Shown: positions 44,098 to 54,227 of the stretch, piece after piece
Layout of the letters: each line of letters opens with the position of its first letter
Position numbering within the stretch: the stretch's first letter is position 1
From: Sulfurimonas sp. SAG-AH-194-L11
GTDB lineage: Bacteria > Campylobacterota > Campylobacteria > Campylobacterales > Sulfurimonadaceae
NCBI RefSeq assembly: GCF_029215995.1
Contig: NZ_JAEMVB010000002.1
Location: forward strand, 1 to 64,000
Length of the DNA stretch: 64,000 nucleotides
Direction: 5' to 3'
Position numbers and translations under genes: made by a program
Notes under the pieces: generated by a model
What the model was told of the DNA's origin: nothing
Databases searched by the model: none
The model's input: the letters and a program-made list of their open reading frames with translations, nothing else

Positions 44098-45029
44098 TAA
44101 TTTTTCCTCCCATTTTTGTTTCGTACAAATACATATAGCATTAAAAAGAGTAGTGCTAAAGAGAGTGGATATATATAATAGTAACTAAGATATGTATAAG
44201 ACTCATTTTTTATATCTACTTTCTCAAGCTCATCTATCTTTTTATAAACCGCTTCTAACTCATCTCCAGTAGAGGCTCCAAACGCAACACCACCTGTCTC
44301 TTTTGCAATTTTGAGCAGTACGGCTGCGTTATACTCATTTTGATTACCTATGCCTATTGGATAGACTTTAACACCCTCTTTTTTTGCCATGTCAATCGCC
44401 ACATCAAGCGGAATCTTATCTACATTTGGTGAGGAGTAACCATCGGTAAGTAAAATCGCTATTTTCGACTTTGACTCACTCATTTTAAGTAGATTAACAC
44501 CTTGTGCGAGTGACTCATAAAGTGCTGTATATTTACCAGCCATACCAATTTGGAGTTGACTCACTATGCGAGCTAAAATATTTTCATCATATGTTAAAGG
44601 TGAAGCGATAAAAGAGTAAGCACCAAAGACTACAAGTCCCATGTTGTCACTCTTACGTTTTTTGATAAAGTCTCCAACTATAAGTTTAACTACATCAAAA
44701 CGGTTTTTAGCAGGATTACTTCTATCAAAACCACGTGCTTGCATCGACTGTGATGCATCTATTATAATAGCTATTTCATGCCCTTTTTTAGGTTCTAACT
44801 CATACGGTTCATCCTTTACAGGAGAACTCAAAGCAAGTATCATCAAAAAAATAGCTAAGTACTTTAAGATGAGAGGAAGATTAGAACTACTCACTCCCTT
44901 TTGCATAAACTTTGTTGCATGAGGAAAATAAAACGAAGGAAGTCTCATTTTGCAAAAAAACTCACAAAAGATAAACAGAGCTAGTAAAAGAAAAAAGTAA
45001 GGATACTCAAAGTAGATACCATTAAACAT
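44097..45029 (-). CDS. BatA-like VWA protein (copy 1)
   Basis: TMs at both ends, MIDAS IIDASQSM and LTDGYSS. Confidence 0.92.
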   Translation of the reverse strand: MFNGIYFEYPYFFLLLALFIFCEFFCKMRLPSFYFPHATKFMQKGVSSSNLPLILKYLAIFLMILALSSPVKDEPYELEPKKGHEIAIIIDASQSMQARGFDRSNPAKNRFDVVKLIVGDFIKKRKSDNMGLVVFGAYSFIASPLTYDENILARIVSQLQIGMAGKYTALYESLAQGVNLLKMSESKSKIAILLTDGYSSPNVDKIPLDVAIDMAKKEGVKVYPIGIGNQNEYNAAVLLKIAKETGGVAFGASTGDELEAVYKKIDELEKVDIKNESYTYLSYYYIYPLSLALLFLMLYVFVRNKNGRKN

Positions 45030-45435
45030 TTAAAATTCCTACATAGTTTTTTATGCTGTGTTTTGTCTCCTCACTAAAACTATCAACATCTTTTTTATAT
45101 TTATAAGTCTCTAACTCTTTTACTAAAGCAGAGTAGAGTTTTTTATGCTCCTCACTATCAGCCTCAAATAGAGCTCCATAAAGTGTGATTTCATATGCAG
45201 CTCTCTTTGGATTACTTAAATCAACTGCTTTTAACTGTTTTAAATACTCTGCACGAATATTAAAACTGTTTTTATTTTTAATATACTTATAGAGTAAATA
45301 AACAAGCACTAAAACTACTACAGATGCTATAAAAACAAGAGCACTAAAGTAGTATAAAGAGTACTCTTGTATCTCTATAAGAGGTTTAATATCATGTAGT
45401 GGTATATCTTTTGTTTGCATCTTATTTTCCCTCAA
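45022..45435 (-). CDS. Small membrane protein (DUF4381-like position)
   Basis: One TM, located between DUF58 and BatA genes as in MoxR-Bat operons. Confidence 0.7.
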   Translation of the reverse strand: MRENKMQTKDIPLHDIKPLIEIQEYSLYYFSALVFIASVVVLVLVYLLYKYIKNKNSFNIRAEYLKQLKAVDLSNPKRAAYEITLYGALFEADSEEHKKLYSALVKELETYKYKKDVDSFSEETKHSIKNYVGILNV

Positions 45436-46252
45436 AAAGTCTACGAAGTGCTACACTTGCATTTGTATCTGTATAAATTTTACTAAATCGTATCTGGTCT
45501 TTTCTGAGCTGTTTATAGAGAGCTCTATCATGTGCATGTACTTTTTTTGCATAAGCAACAACACTTGAAGCATTAAAGTCACCCTCTAATGTAGCTCCAC
45601 TTTCGGGGTCTACTAAAGATGAAAAACCCATTTTAGGTGGTTTTTCTTCTAGGTGGTCACGTACTATAAGAGCCACTACCTCATGTTTTTTTGCTAAAAG
45701 CTTAAAATCAGGTATCTCAAAAAAATCACCTATAACTAAGATGAGCGACTTGCGCTTGAGTCTCTTAAAAAGTGTGTCAGAGATTGCTTTAAAGTCTAGT
45801 TTCTCACCTATAGCATCAAAATTCAAAATCTCATCTACATTTTTTTGAATTTGATAGAGTTTTTTACTTGGTCTTGTGTTACTTATCATTCTGTCTGTGA
45901 AGATATATGAACTCAGTAAATCACCATTTTTAAGTGTTGAAAAACTCAGTAGTGCTGAAACTTCTGCTATAACTTCTTGTTTAAACTTTTTAGATCCAAA
46001 ATGTACACTTCCATTTAAAATAGAGACAATCACTACATTTAACTCTCTCTCTTCACGAAAGACTTTTATGTAGGGTTTTTGAAGTTTTGCTGTGATATTC
46101 CAGTCGATATGACGGATATCATCTCCAGGCATATACTCTCTAAGCTCGATAAAGTCATAGCCTTCACCTTGAAATATAGAAGGGTTGTTTCCCACCATTT
46201 CAGAAAATACTTGGCGTCTGGCTCTCACTAGAATTTTTTGTAGTTTGCTCAA
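45422..46252 (-). CDS. DUF58 domain protein
   Basis: GEGYDFIELREYMPGDDIRHIDWNITAKLQKPYIKVFREERE. Confidence 0.94.
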   Translation of the reverse strand: MSKLQKILVRARRQVFSEMVGNNPSIFQGEGYDFIELREYMPGDDIRHIDWNITAKLQKPYIKVFREERELNVVIVSILNGSVHFGSKKFKQEVIAEVSALLSFSTLKNGDLLSSYIFTDRMISNTRPSKKLYQIQKNVDEILNFDAIGEKLDFKAISDTLFKRLKRKSLILVIGDFFEIPDFKLLAKKHEVVALIVRDHLEEKPPKMGFSSLVDPESGATLEGDFNASSVVAYAKKVHAHDRALYKQLRKDQIRFSKIYTDTNASVALRRLFEGK

Positions 46253-46262
46253 AAGAAAAACC

Positions 46263-47210
46263 TTATGGAATTGCTACAGTTTCTAGCACTTTTTGAATGA
46301 TTTCATCACTTGTAATACCCTCAGCTTCTGCCTCATAAGTAAGTACAATACGATGTCTCATCAACTCTTTTGCAATGTATGCAACATCAATAGGTGTTAC
46401 AAAATCTTTACCTCGCATAAATGCCATCGCTTTAACTGCTTTAAACATATCTATACTCACACGCGGAGATGCCCCAAACTGTATAAACTCAGCAATATCT
46501 TCAAGTCCATACTCATTTGGATTTCTTGTCGCGTTTACAAGCTCTATCATATATTCTTCGACCTCAACATCCACATGTATCTTTGCTATACTAGCCTTAA
46601 GCTCATCTAAGTCCTCCGCACTAAGTACTGCATTTATCTCTTGAAAATTTCCACTAGAGATACGACGGGCTATTTCAAGCTCTTCACTTTTTGTGTTATA
46701 GTCAACTATGAGCTTTAGCATAAAACGGTCTAGCTGTGCTTCTGGGAGTTGATAAACACCCTCTTGTTCAACGGGATTTTGTGTAGCCATAACAAAAAAT
46801 GGTGGATCGAGTTTAAAAGTTGTATCACCTAATGTTACTTGTTTTTCTTGCATAACTTCAAGTAGTGCAGATTGAACTTTTGCAGGAGCACGGTTAATCT
46901 CATCTGCGAGTAAAAGGTTTGTAAAGATTGGACCTTTTTTGATTTTAAACTGATTGTTTTGGGGGTCATATATTTCAGCACCTAAGATATCTGATGGGAG
47001 TAAATCAGGAGTAAACTGAGCACGCTTAAAGTTAAGCCCTAGTGCTTTAGAAAGTGCATTTACAGTAGTCGTTTTTGCAAGACCTGGCACACCTTCTATA
47101 AGGATATGTCCCTCACACAAAAGTGCGATGAGAAGAGAGTCTATCATCTTCTCCTGACCAACAACTACTTTTGCAACTTCTTCTTTAACTTTTTGAATCT
47201 TACTTATCAT
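46263..47210 (-). CDS. MoxR-family AAA+ ATPase
   Basis: EGVPGLAKTTTVNALSKAL, FTPDLLPSDILGAEIYDP, ADEINRAPAKVQSALLEVMQEKQVTLG, ATQNPVEQEGVYQLPEAQLDRF. Confidence 0.97.
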   Translation of the reverse strand: MISKIQKVKEEVAKVVVGQEKMIDSLLIALLCEGHILIEGVPGLAKTTTVNALSKALGLNFKRAQFTPDLLPSDILGAEIYDPQNNQFKIKKGPIFTNLLLADEINRAPAKVQSALLEVMQEKQVTLGDTTFKLDPPFFVMATQNPVEQEGVYQLPEAQLDRFMLKLIVDYNTKSEELEIARRISSGNFQEINAVLSAEDLDELKASIAKIHVDVEVEEYMIELVNATRNPNEYGLEDIAEFIQFGASPRVSIDMFKAVKAMAFMRGKDFVTPIDVAYIAKELMRHRIVLTYEAEAEGITSDEIIQKVLETVAIP

Positions 47211-47301
47211 TACACTACACCTCTATTAATTTATGATGTAAGTATAATCCTTTGAGGTAAATACTTATGAAACACTTGGTTAATGAATGTTAAATATAAA
47301 C

Positions 47302-48306
47302 CTAATCTACCTTTGGTACTATATTTAAATTAATACCAAGAACTTTATTTATTCCTTGTTTAAGAATGTTTTGTTCAAAATGAATAGCTGCATTTTTATA
47401 CACATTGTTTATGGAGGAGTTATATCGTTCCTTAATAATATTTATTTTTCCACCAATTCGTTGATTATCTTCTTTAACACTAATCTTCATTGTTAAAACT
47501 GCTATCTCGATAACACTTTTGTTAATATTATCTTGAGTAGTAACTGTAATATCAATTGCATCATCTTCTTTTTTTACAACTGAAAAATTATTTTGAGCAA
47601 GGTTATTTTTTATTTTATCAACAAATAGAGAAGATTTTTTATCTCCATGTACATAAAATTTTAAACTACTAGAGACATGTAAAAACTTATCTTCGATATT
47701 AAAAATAAAATCTTGATCAATTTTTGAATTGTATAACTCGTCAATTGTCGATAATATTAAAACAGTTGGAAGTAGAGCTTTGGCTTTTTTAGACATTTTT
47801 TTAGCTAGGTTATACTGAGATACTTTATCTTTAAAAGTAAGTGTCTGCATTTGTTGTACTATCAATTTTTTCTTAACTTCTAGTTCTTCTTTTAAACCTT
47901 TTATAAATTTTTGCTTATCTGTTACTATCATTACAGCAAATTCTCTATAGCTTATTCTATATGATTTAATAACTTTATAGTTATTAATTTTAACCTTTTC
48001 CACTTTAGCTTTAATATCACTTTGTGTGATGGTATTTGAGTAATAATTATTAATCACTTTTTGCTTACTTTGAAAAGTAGACTCTATTTTTACACTTAAA
48101 CGTGAAATCATATCATTTAGGGCCGCTTTTATTGCTGCTTCTCGAGTTTTTGCAATTGCTAAACCATACATTGAAGTTGCAGTATCATTTGGAAGGACAG
48201 AGTATACCCAAGCAGGAGGAGGAGTTTTTTTTGGTACTGGTGCAGGGCTCGCCCCGCAACCATGAAGAAATATAAGTAAAGTGAGAGTAATACTAAATAT
48301 ATTCAT
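47302..48306 (-). CDS. LPP20-family lipoprotein (copy 1)
   Basis: Lipobox LHGC; PAWVYSVLPNDTATSMYGLAIAKTREAAIKAALNDMISRLSVKI. Confidence 0.78.
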   Translation of the reverse strand: MNIFSITLTLLIFLHGCGASPAPVPKKTPPPAWVYSVLPNDTATSMYGLAIAKTREAAIKAALNDMISRLSVKIESTFQSKQKVINNYYSNTITQSDIKAKVEKVKINNYKVIKSYRISYREFAVMIVTDKQKFIKGLKEELEVKKKLIVQQMQTLTFKDKVSQYNLAKKMSKKAKALLPTVLILSTIDELYNSKIDQDFIFNIEDKFLHVSSSLKFYVHGDKKSSLFVDKIKNNLAQNNFSVVKKEDDAIDITVTTQDNINKSVIEIAVLTMKISVKEDNQRIGGKINIIKERYNSSINNVYKNAAIHFEQNILKQGINKVLGINLNIVPKVD

Positions 48307-48308
48307 TA

Positions 48309-49370
48309 TTACTCAGTATTCATCTGCTTTTTCGCTTCATCTCTTTTTGCTATAAGTCTGTCTATTCTATTCATTGCTAAATCTATTTCTTCAATAGGTG
48401 AAACAGTTAATTCATCAGCTATAGTATATAGCTCTTTTGCTTTTGCAAAAGAACCTGTCGCTTCATTTACAACTCCAAAGTCATAAGCAACGGCATAACT
48501 TTTCCCATCTAGTTCATCCATTTGTTTTTGTAAAATCTTCTTTGCTTTAGTATAGCGAGCAACCTTAATATACTCTAATGCATTAGCAAAGTTTTCTTTT
48601 TGTGCATCCGTAACTGCATCTAGTTCAATAGACTTTAATAGAGTCACATTAAAGTATATGTAATTGGGTGTAAGCTTATAAACAAACTCTGTTGCGATTG
48701 AAGATGCAAGTCTATTAAGTGCTTGAGCCTTAGAAAGAATTTGTTTTGGAGCACTAGTTAATGTTAACAGCCCTAAACTAGTTTTTCCAGCTTTACATGA
48801 ATCACCACTATACTCTTTAGTAATCGTATCTGCATATATGATAGAACCACTCTCAACATTTATAATATTAATATTAGCAGATACTGCTGCTTGTGTTGTA
48901 TTACATGTTACTTTATAGTATCTATACTGTGCACATCCACCACCATCTTTGTAGTATCTAAGACATTTTTCTCGATCTTCTTTATAATGACCACTCTCTG
49001 CATTTGATGATACAACTTCACCACCGATTATTGCTTGAGCACCAATTATTTTACCTACTCTTGCACTTGTTGCTTCATCCATTAGCTCTGATGATTGTAA
49101 TTTTTGTTCTGCAATTACTTTTTGCATATCCTTACGACTTAAAACAGTAAAGTATCTTTTTTTATCAAGTTTTTGTTTTGCAATCTCTGCTTCAATTTTT
49201 CCAGAAAGCCCAACTGAGTCAGTTCTAAAGTTACTTACTGCAACTTTTTTCTTAGATGCCATTTCTCCAACTTCTGCAGGGTTTAGTGCCTTTATTCTAA
49301 CTTTTTGTGCACAACCTGACATTATTGCTATCGATACAAGAGCCACTGTTCCAATCTTAATTATATTCAT
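48309..49370 (-). CDS. CsgG-like lipoprotein with TPR-like C-terminus
   Basis: Lipobox MSGC; KKVAVSNFRTDSVGLSGKIEAEIAKQKLDKKRYFTVLSRKDMQKVIAEQ...GAQAIIGGEV. Confidence 0.78.
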   Translation of the reverse strand: MNIIKIGTVALVSIAIMSGCAQKVRIKALNPAEVGEMASKKKVAVSNFRTDSVGLSGKIEAEIAKQKLDKKRYFTVLSRKDMQKVIAEQKLQSSELMDEATSARVGKIIGAQAIIGGEVVSSNAESGHYKEDREKCLRYYKDGGGCAQYRYYKVTCNTTQAAVSANINIINVESGSIIYADTITKEYSGDSCKAGKTSLGLLTLTSAPKQILSKAQALNRLASSIATEFVYKLTPNYIYFNVTLLKSIELDAVTDAQKENFANALEYIKVARYTKAKKILQKQMDELDGKSYAVAYDFGVVNEATGSFAKAKELYTIADELTVSPIEEIDLAMNRIDRLIAKRDEAKKQMNTE

Positions 49371-49453
49371 TTATTTTCCTTTTTTGATTAAAAGAAGAAT
49401 ACACTTTTAAATATTAATATAACATTAAATACTTTAAAAAATGTTAGAATAAG

Positions 49454-50569
49454 TTATCTTATCTTCGCTAAGTTGCATATTAACTTTTTTACTTCTTTTA
49501 ATGATGTTAGTTCTTTTATCTCTATTTTATAAATAATTTCTTTATACTTTTGTATATCTTTTGCCACTAAAATAAAACTCAATTTTTCTAATGAATTGAT
49601 TTTGTGAATTCTTTTACAAAATAAATCTTCTTGAGCAACTCGATGCTTCAATCTAGGAAACTCAATTTTAGCAAGTATAAATCCTACTATAAATACTAGA
49701 ATATAATAAATATAATGTATATCTACTATATAATCCTCTTGAGAATCTAAGAGTTTTTCCTTTACAAAGTCTGGAGAGGATAATACTGCATTCACTCGAT
49801 GAAAATCTAAAGTTACTATTTTTTTCACTTTTAAATCAAAATACTCTAATTTAAAAGAGGGAATGGTAAAATTTTTATCACTCACAAAAGCAAACTTCTG
49901 ACTCCAAACACCTTTTTCTCCATCTTGAGTTAAGTCACTCTTTACAACTGCATTTTGTGTAAAAGTTTTAACACCATCTATACTAAAATCTATTGCAGCT
50001 AGACTAGAGAAGTTCCCAACTCCCTCTATCTGTATCTCTAAATTATAAGGTTCGTATGCTTTGTGCTTAGCTATGTCTTGTTTTACCCTAAGAGTAAACT
50101 CTCCAACAAGTTGTGCGGGAGTCTCTTTAATGATAAGAGATAGCGGTAACTGTTTCATAGGAGTGGAGATAAATGCTTCTACCTTTGAATCATCATAATG
50201 CCCATTAGTTGTTGAGTCTATAGACTCCTGTGTTGTCTTTTTCATAACTACATCAAAATCAAAAGAGATAGGACCCTCTTTTTTTACATAGGCTATATAC
50301 TTATAAGTGTTCACTCGTTTTGAGTTGTTTAGTCCTTGGCTCTCTTTTAGCAGTTGTATACTAAAGTGCTCATTATCTTGCACTGGCTTAAAGTCTATAG
50401 TGTAAAGCTCACTCGCATCACTAAACTCACACACATAAGTGAGTAAAATAGCCTCATTTACATATGCTGTTTTTTTATTTGCTTTGGCACTCCATTTATA
50501 TGTAGATGCACTTAAGTCAAATACTAAGACTACTAAAAGAACAACTATACTAGTAAGGCTTTTTTTCAT
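49454..50569 (-). CDS. BatD-like protein (copy 3)
   Basis: Close paralogue of 51701-52798 (LFCKRIH...SLEKLSFILV...IELKEL SLK VK LIC shared). Confidence 0.82.
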   Translation of the reverse strand: MKKSLTSIVVLLVVLVFDLSASTYKWSAKANKKTAYVNEAILLTYVCEFSDASELYTIDFKPVQDNEHFSIQLLKESQGLNNSKRVNTYKYIAYVKKEGPISFDFDVVMKKTTQESIDSTTNGHYDDSKVEAFISTPMKQLPLSLIIKETPAQLVGEFTLRVKQDIAKHKAYEPYNLEIQIEGVGNFSSLAAIDFSIDGVKTFTQNAVVKSDLTQDGEKGVWSQKFAFVSDKNFTIPSFKLEYFDLKVKKIVTLDFHRVNAVLSSPDFVKEKLLDSQEDYIVDIHYIYYILVFIVGFILAKIEFPRLKHRVAQEDLFCKRIHKINSLEKLSFILVAKDIQKYKEIIYKIEIKELTSLKEVKKLICNLAKIR

Positions 50570-50603
50570 TTAAACTATATCTTTATAAAATTCATAAATA
50601 AAC

Positions 50604-51605
50604 TTAAATATCAAGCCCTAAAACTTTAAAAATACCCTCTTTTTCTATAAGTGTGTTAAATTTAAAAGCTACATTTTGTTTAGCTATAGCAAAACTTTGT
50701 GAGGATTGACCTATGATTTGTAGGGTATTTGAACCAACGATAACACCTCTGTAATCTTTTGTTTTTATAGTTATCTCGCTACGAGCTAACCAAAAACCAT
50801 ATGCTTGTGCTTTTTCAATGTTGTTTGATACATAAATACTAAAGTCCATTGCACCTTTAGACATTTTGATCTTTAATCGTTTCTCACTAATACCTTTGGC
50901 AATAGCTGACTTAAGATTTGTAGCTAAGTCATTTGAAAATATAGAAAAACTAATGTTTTGTACTATATCTTGGTATGCTGTACTTATCCCCTGTGTTTTA
51001 CGTATATACTCATCTCCTTCAAAAGAGGGATTAAGTACATTCATAACGATAAGAGTGTTTGGAAGAGTTTGCAAATTTTTCTTTTGAGTTTTATAAAAAA
51101 ACAGTTTATCAAGAGCACTCGCATTTTTTAAAGAGTTTTGAGCACTTTTTATCAGTTTGAACTTTTGATCTAACTCATGGAGCATACTTTTAAAGAGTTT
51201 TTCCTTGTTTGACTTTATTAAAACTGCATAATGCTTAAAGCCCAGAGACTCTGCATTTAAAACTTCATAACTACTTATACGAAGTGCTTGTACTTGACTT
51301 GTAATATCACTTTTATAGACCCCATCAGAGCTATTAATTCGCCCCTCTCTAACCTCAGTCTTTGCACTATAATTTGAAGAGATAGAGAGACTCAATGTTG
51401 ATGCCATATAAGAGAGTGCTTCGGCTATTGCTTCTTTTTTATCTCTACCCTCTCCTAAGGCATACAACTCTGTTGCATTCGAAAGTGGAGGATTTGTATA
51501 CCATGAGGGAAGACTCTTCTCTTTAACTACAACTTGTGGTTTAGGAGTACCACAGCCCCCTAGTATAAATGTAATACTTACTAATACTAAAAATATATAC
51601 TTCAC
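50604..51605 (-). CDS. LPP20-family lipoprotein (copy 2)
   Basis: GTG start gives signal with lipobox LGGC; PSWYTNPPLSNATELYALGEGRDKKEAIAEALSYMASTLSLSI. Confidence 0.8.
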   Translation of the reverse strand: MKYIFLVLVSITFILGGCGTPKPQVVVKEKSLPSWYTNPPLSNATELYALGEGRDKKEAIAEALSYMASTLSLSISSNYSAKTEVREGRINSSDGVYKSDITSQVQALRISSYEVLNAESLGFKHYAVLIKSNKEKLFKSMLHELDQKFKLIKSAQNSLKNASALDKLFFYKTQKKNLQTLPNTLIVMNVLNPSFEGDEYIRKTQGISTAYQDIVQNISFSIFSNDLATNLKSAIAKGISEKRLKIKMSKGAMDFSIYVSNNIEKAQAYGFWLARSEITIKTKDYRGVIVGSNTLQIIGQSSQSFAIAKQNVAFKFNTLIEKEGIFKVLGLDI

Positions 51606-51700
51606 TTCACAAGCCTTATCTATTAATCTGTTCTCATGTTTGGGAGACTTCACCAAGGTTAAAACAAGTATTTTTAGTATCGATTATAGTTAAATACTAT

Positions 51701-52798
51701 TTAACCGCATATTAAGTTTTTAACTTTTTTTAAAGACTTGAGTTCTTTTAACTCTATTTGAGAGATAAGTGCTTCATACTTTTTCGCATCTTCATTTACT
51801 AAGATAAAACTCAGTTTTTCTAAAGAACTCGCCTCATGAATACGTTTACAGAAGAGTTCTTTTTGGGTCTCTTGAGTTTTTTGTTTAGTGAACTTTATTT
51901 TTGCTAGTAAAAAACCTGCTAAAAATGTAAAGATATAATAGATATAACTCCTATCAAATGTAAATGTTTCTGGTATAGGGTCTAAAAGTTGCTCTTTTGT
52001 AAACTTAACAGGTGTTACTTGTATATCCACACCCTTAAACTCTAATGTTTTCATCTTCTTCTCTTTTAGGTCAAAGTAGTGAGTTTTCCAAGGGGGAATT
52101 GTAAAACTTTTATCACTCACAAAAGCAAACTTCTTTTTCCATGTACCTTTATAGCCATCAGCAGTTAAGAGTATCTCCTCTTTTGCATCTTCACTAAAGA
52201 CTGTAACGCCATCTATCTTATACTCAACATCTTTAAAAACTTGAAAATCCCCTAAACCACTTACACTAAACTCTAAATGATAGGGTTCATAGGCTTCTAT
52301 CTCTGTTTTATCTTTTCGCACACTAAGAGTAAAGACACCTACTTTGTTACTACTTGTCTCTAAGATATTTACTTCTATATTTTCTTGTTTATACGGATAG
52401 AGAGAAAACTCTTCGTAGTTTGCATTATCACGACCAAGCATTCCATTTTCTATGGAGTCTTTATTTGTCTTTTTCATAAGTGTATCGAGTGCTAATGTAA
52501 ACTTACCACTTTTCTTCACAAAAAGAACAAAGTCATACTCATTTATCTTTTTTCCATCTACAATTTTTTCATCTTCTCTGAGGATTTCTATTTTATAGTC
52601 TTTATTATCAACACTTGGGTTAAACTCTATCACATACAACTCAGCACTATCACTATACTTACATACATAGTGCAGGTGTATCGCTTCATTTATGTGTGCC
52701 TCTTTTTTATTAACTTCTAAACTCCACTCATACTCAGAAGCTTGCAGTAAGTATGTAAGGAGAAAAAGTAGTATAAACTTACCAAGGTTTTTGTTCAT
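51701..52798 (-). CDS. BatD-like protein (copy 2)
   Basis: Signal peptide MNKNLGKFILLFLL, BatD-like domains, C-terminal TM; overlaps end of the BatBC gene. Confidence 0.83.
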   Translation of the reverse strand: MNKNLGKFILLFLLTYLLQASEYEWSLEVNKKEAHINEAIHLHYVCKYSDSAELYVIEFNPSVDNKDYKIEILREDEKIVDGKKINEYDFVLFVKKSGKFTLALDTLMKKTNKDSIENGMLGRDNANYEEFSLYPYKQENIEVNILETSSNKVGVFTLSVRKDKTEIEAYEPYHLEFSVSGLGDFQVFKDVEYKIDGVTVFSEDAKEEILLTADGYKGTWKKKFAFVSDKSFTIPPWKTHYFDLKEKKMKTLEFKGVDIQVTPVKFTKEQLLDPIPETFTFDRSYIYYIFTFLAGFLLAKIKFTKQKTQETQKELFCKRIHEASSLEKLSFILVNEDAKKYEALISQIELKELKSLKKVKNLICG

Positions 52799-54227
52799 TT
52801 ATTTTCCTTTTATTTATAAGTTCATACTGCTTAGAACTCAGTTTTGCCTTGCCTGTGTTTAGAGAGATACTTGTCTCTTGTTTACTCTTTTTTGCCTTTT
52901 CACTTGCTCCATTACTAGCAGCTGCACTCACTTTCATATTTGAACTTCCACCCTCTTTTTTTTTCTTCTGAGTGCTCTCATTTTTTTTCGCTAACTTGGA
53001 TTTTTTAGGACTTTTTTGTTGCCCCGTTGTCATCTGCTTCTCCTCAGCCACACCACGAATAAACTTCAAGTTTTCATCTGCTACTTTTGTATACTGTAGT
53101 GCTAAAGATTTTCTATAAGCGATGCGTGCTTTTGCATACTCTTTTAAACGGACTAAAGAGTTTGCACTATTATAATATACAACCGCTTTTATCTCTGCCT
53201 TGTTTGATTTAACATTTCTAAACGAAGATAAAGCTTTTTCATACTCTCCAGCTTTATAGAGGGAGACCCCCTTGTCAAAAGCTAGCCTATTTTCATTTTT
53301 TATAAAGTCCAGAATATCCGCTTCAACAGAGACCCCTAAGAACAACAATAGTACTACTATATAGCGTTTAAGAGTAGTTACACTCACTAAAAATACAATG
53401 AGAGCTAAAGTAACAAGATAGTAAAAGAGCTCTACATTTTGAACAACCGTAACATTGCTTTTATACTCACTATCTCTTTGAGAGTGCAGTGTCGAGATAA
53501 TCTCACTGAGCGAATGAGTATAAACTCCTCCACTCACTTGACTAATAATACTAATAGCACTATTTTCACGACTCACGACAATATCTTCCATCTCATCTTT
53601 AAGCAAATCTCCATTTGCTAATCTTAAGGTACCTCCACTTTGTGTTGCTATCATCAGTATGTTTACTTCTAAGTGATTTTGTTTTGCATACAAAGCTTCA
53701 TCTTCATAGTTTAACTCATCTCCCCCATCTGTAAAGATAACAACACTTACCCTTGGTGATTTTGACATCTTTCTTGCAAGAATTAAAGCGGGCATTATAC
53801 TACTCCCTTTTGTCATTATAAGTTTTTCATCAAGCATATTAAAAAGGTGTAAAAGAAGCTGTGTATCTTGTGTAAGTGGTGAGAGGATGATAGCATTTGT
53901 AGTAAAACCAAGCACTCCAAAGCGACTCTTTTGCTCTACTTTTACTAACTCTGCTAAGGTAGTTTTTGCAAACTTCAAACGCGAGGGGCTTATATCTTGT
54001 GCCTGCATAGAGTAAGAGAGGTCTATTGCTATAACTACATCATTAAGAAGCTCTTGTGTTTTAACAGGTTCTTGTTCTATGACAGGACGAGTTAAAGCCA
54101 AAACTATCAACATAAAGGTAGTGATATAGCCATACGATGTAAAACGCAGTACTCTAAAGTCTTTTTTCATAAATGCTACTAGTAAAAAGAGCAGTAGCCA
54201 AAGATACTCAGGGTTGAGTAGACTCAT
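52779..54227 (-). CDS. BatB/BatC fusion: VWA plus TPR (copy 2)
   Basis: MIDAS AIDLSYSM, TDGGDE; TPR; ends NEQKPW. Confidence 0.9.
   Translation of the reverse strand: MSLLNPEYLWLLLFLLVAFMKKDFRVLRFTSYGYITTFMLIVLALTRPVIEQEPVKTQELLNDVVIAIDLSYSMQAQDISPSRLKFAKTTLAELVKVEQKSRFGVLGFTTNAIILSPLTQDTQLLLHLFNMLDEKLIMTKGSSIMPALILARKMSKSPRVSVVIFTDGGDELNYEDEALYAKQNHLEVNILMIATQSGGTLRLANGDLLKDEMEDIVVSRENSAISIISQVSGGVYTHSLSEIISTLHSQRDSEYKSNVTVVQNVELFYYLVTLALIVFLVSVTTLKRYIVVLLLFLGVSVEADILDFIKNENRLAFDKGVSLYKAGEYEKALSSFRNVKSNKAEIKAVVYYNSANSLVRLKEYAKARIAYRKSLALQYTKVADENLKFIRGVAEEKQMTTGQQKSPKKSKLAKKNESTQKKKKEGGSSNMKVSAAASNGASEKAKKSKQETSISLNTGKAKLSSKQYELINKRKINEQKPW

Noticed and set aside
46293-46644. Two plus-strand ORFs opposite moxR
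   Set aside because: Antisense to a highly conserved AAA+ gene; Cys/Ser-rich shadow translation.
51651-51660. Third AACCTTGGT near the LPP20 copy 2 start, resembling the BatBC/BatD junction
   Set aside because: Only 9 bases match and the frame does not encode KPW or NLGK; compatible with chance in 64 kb.
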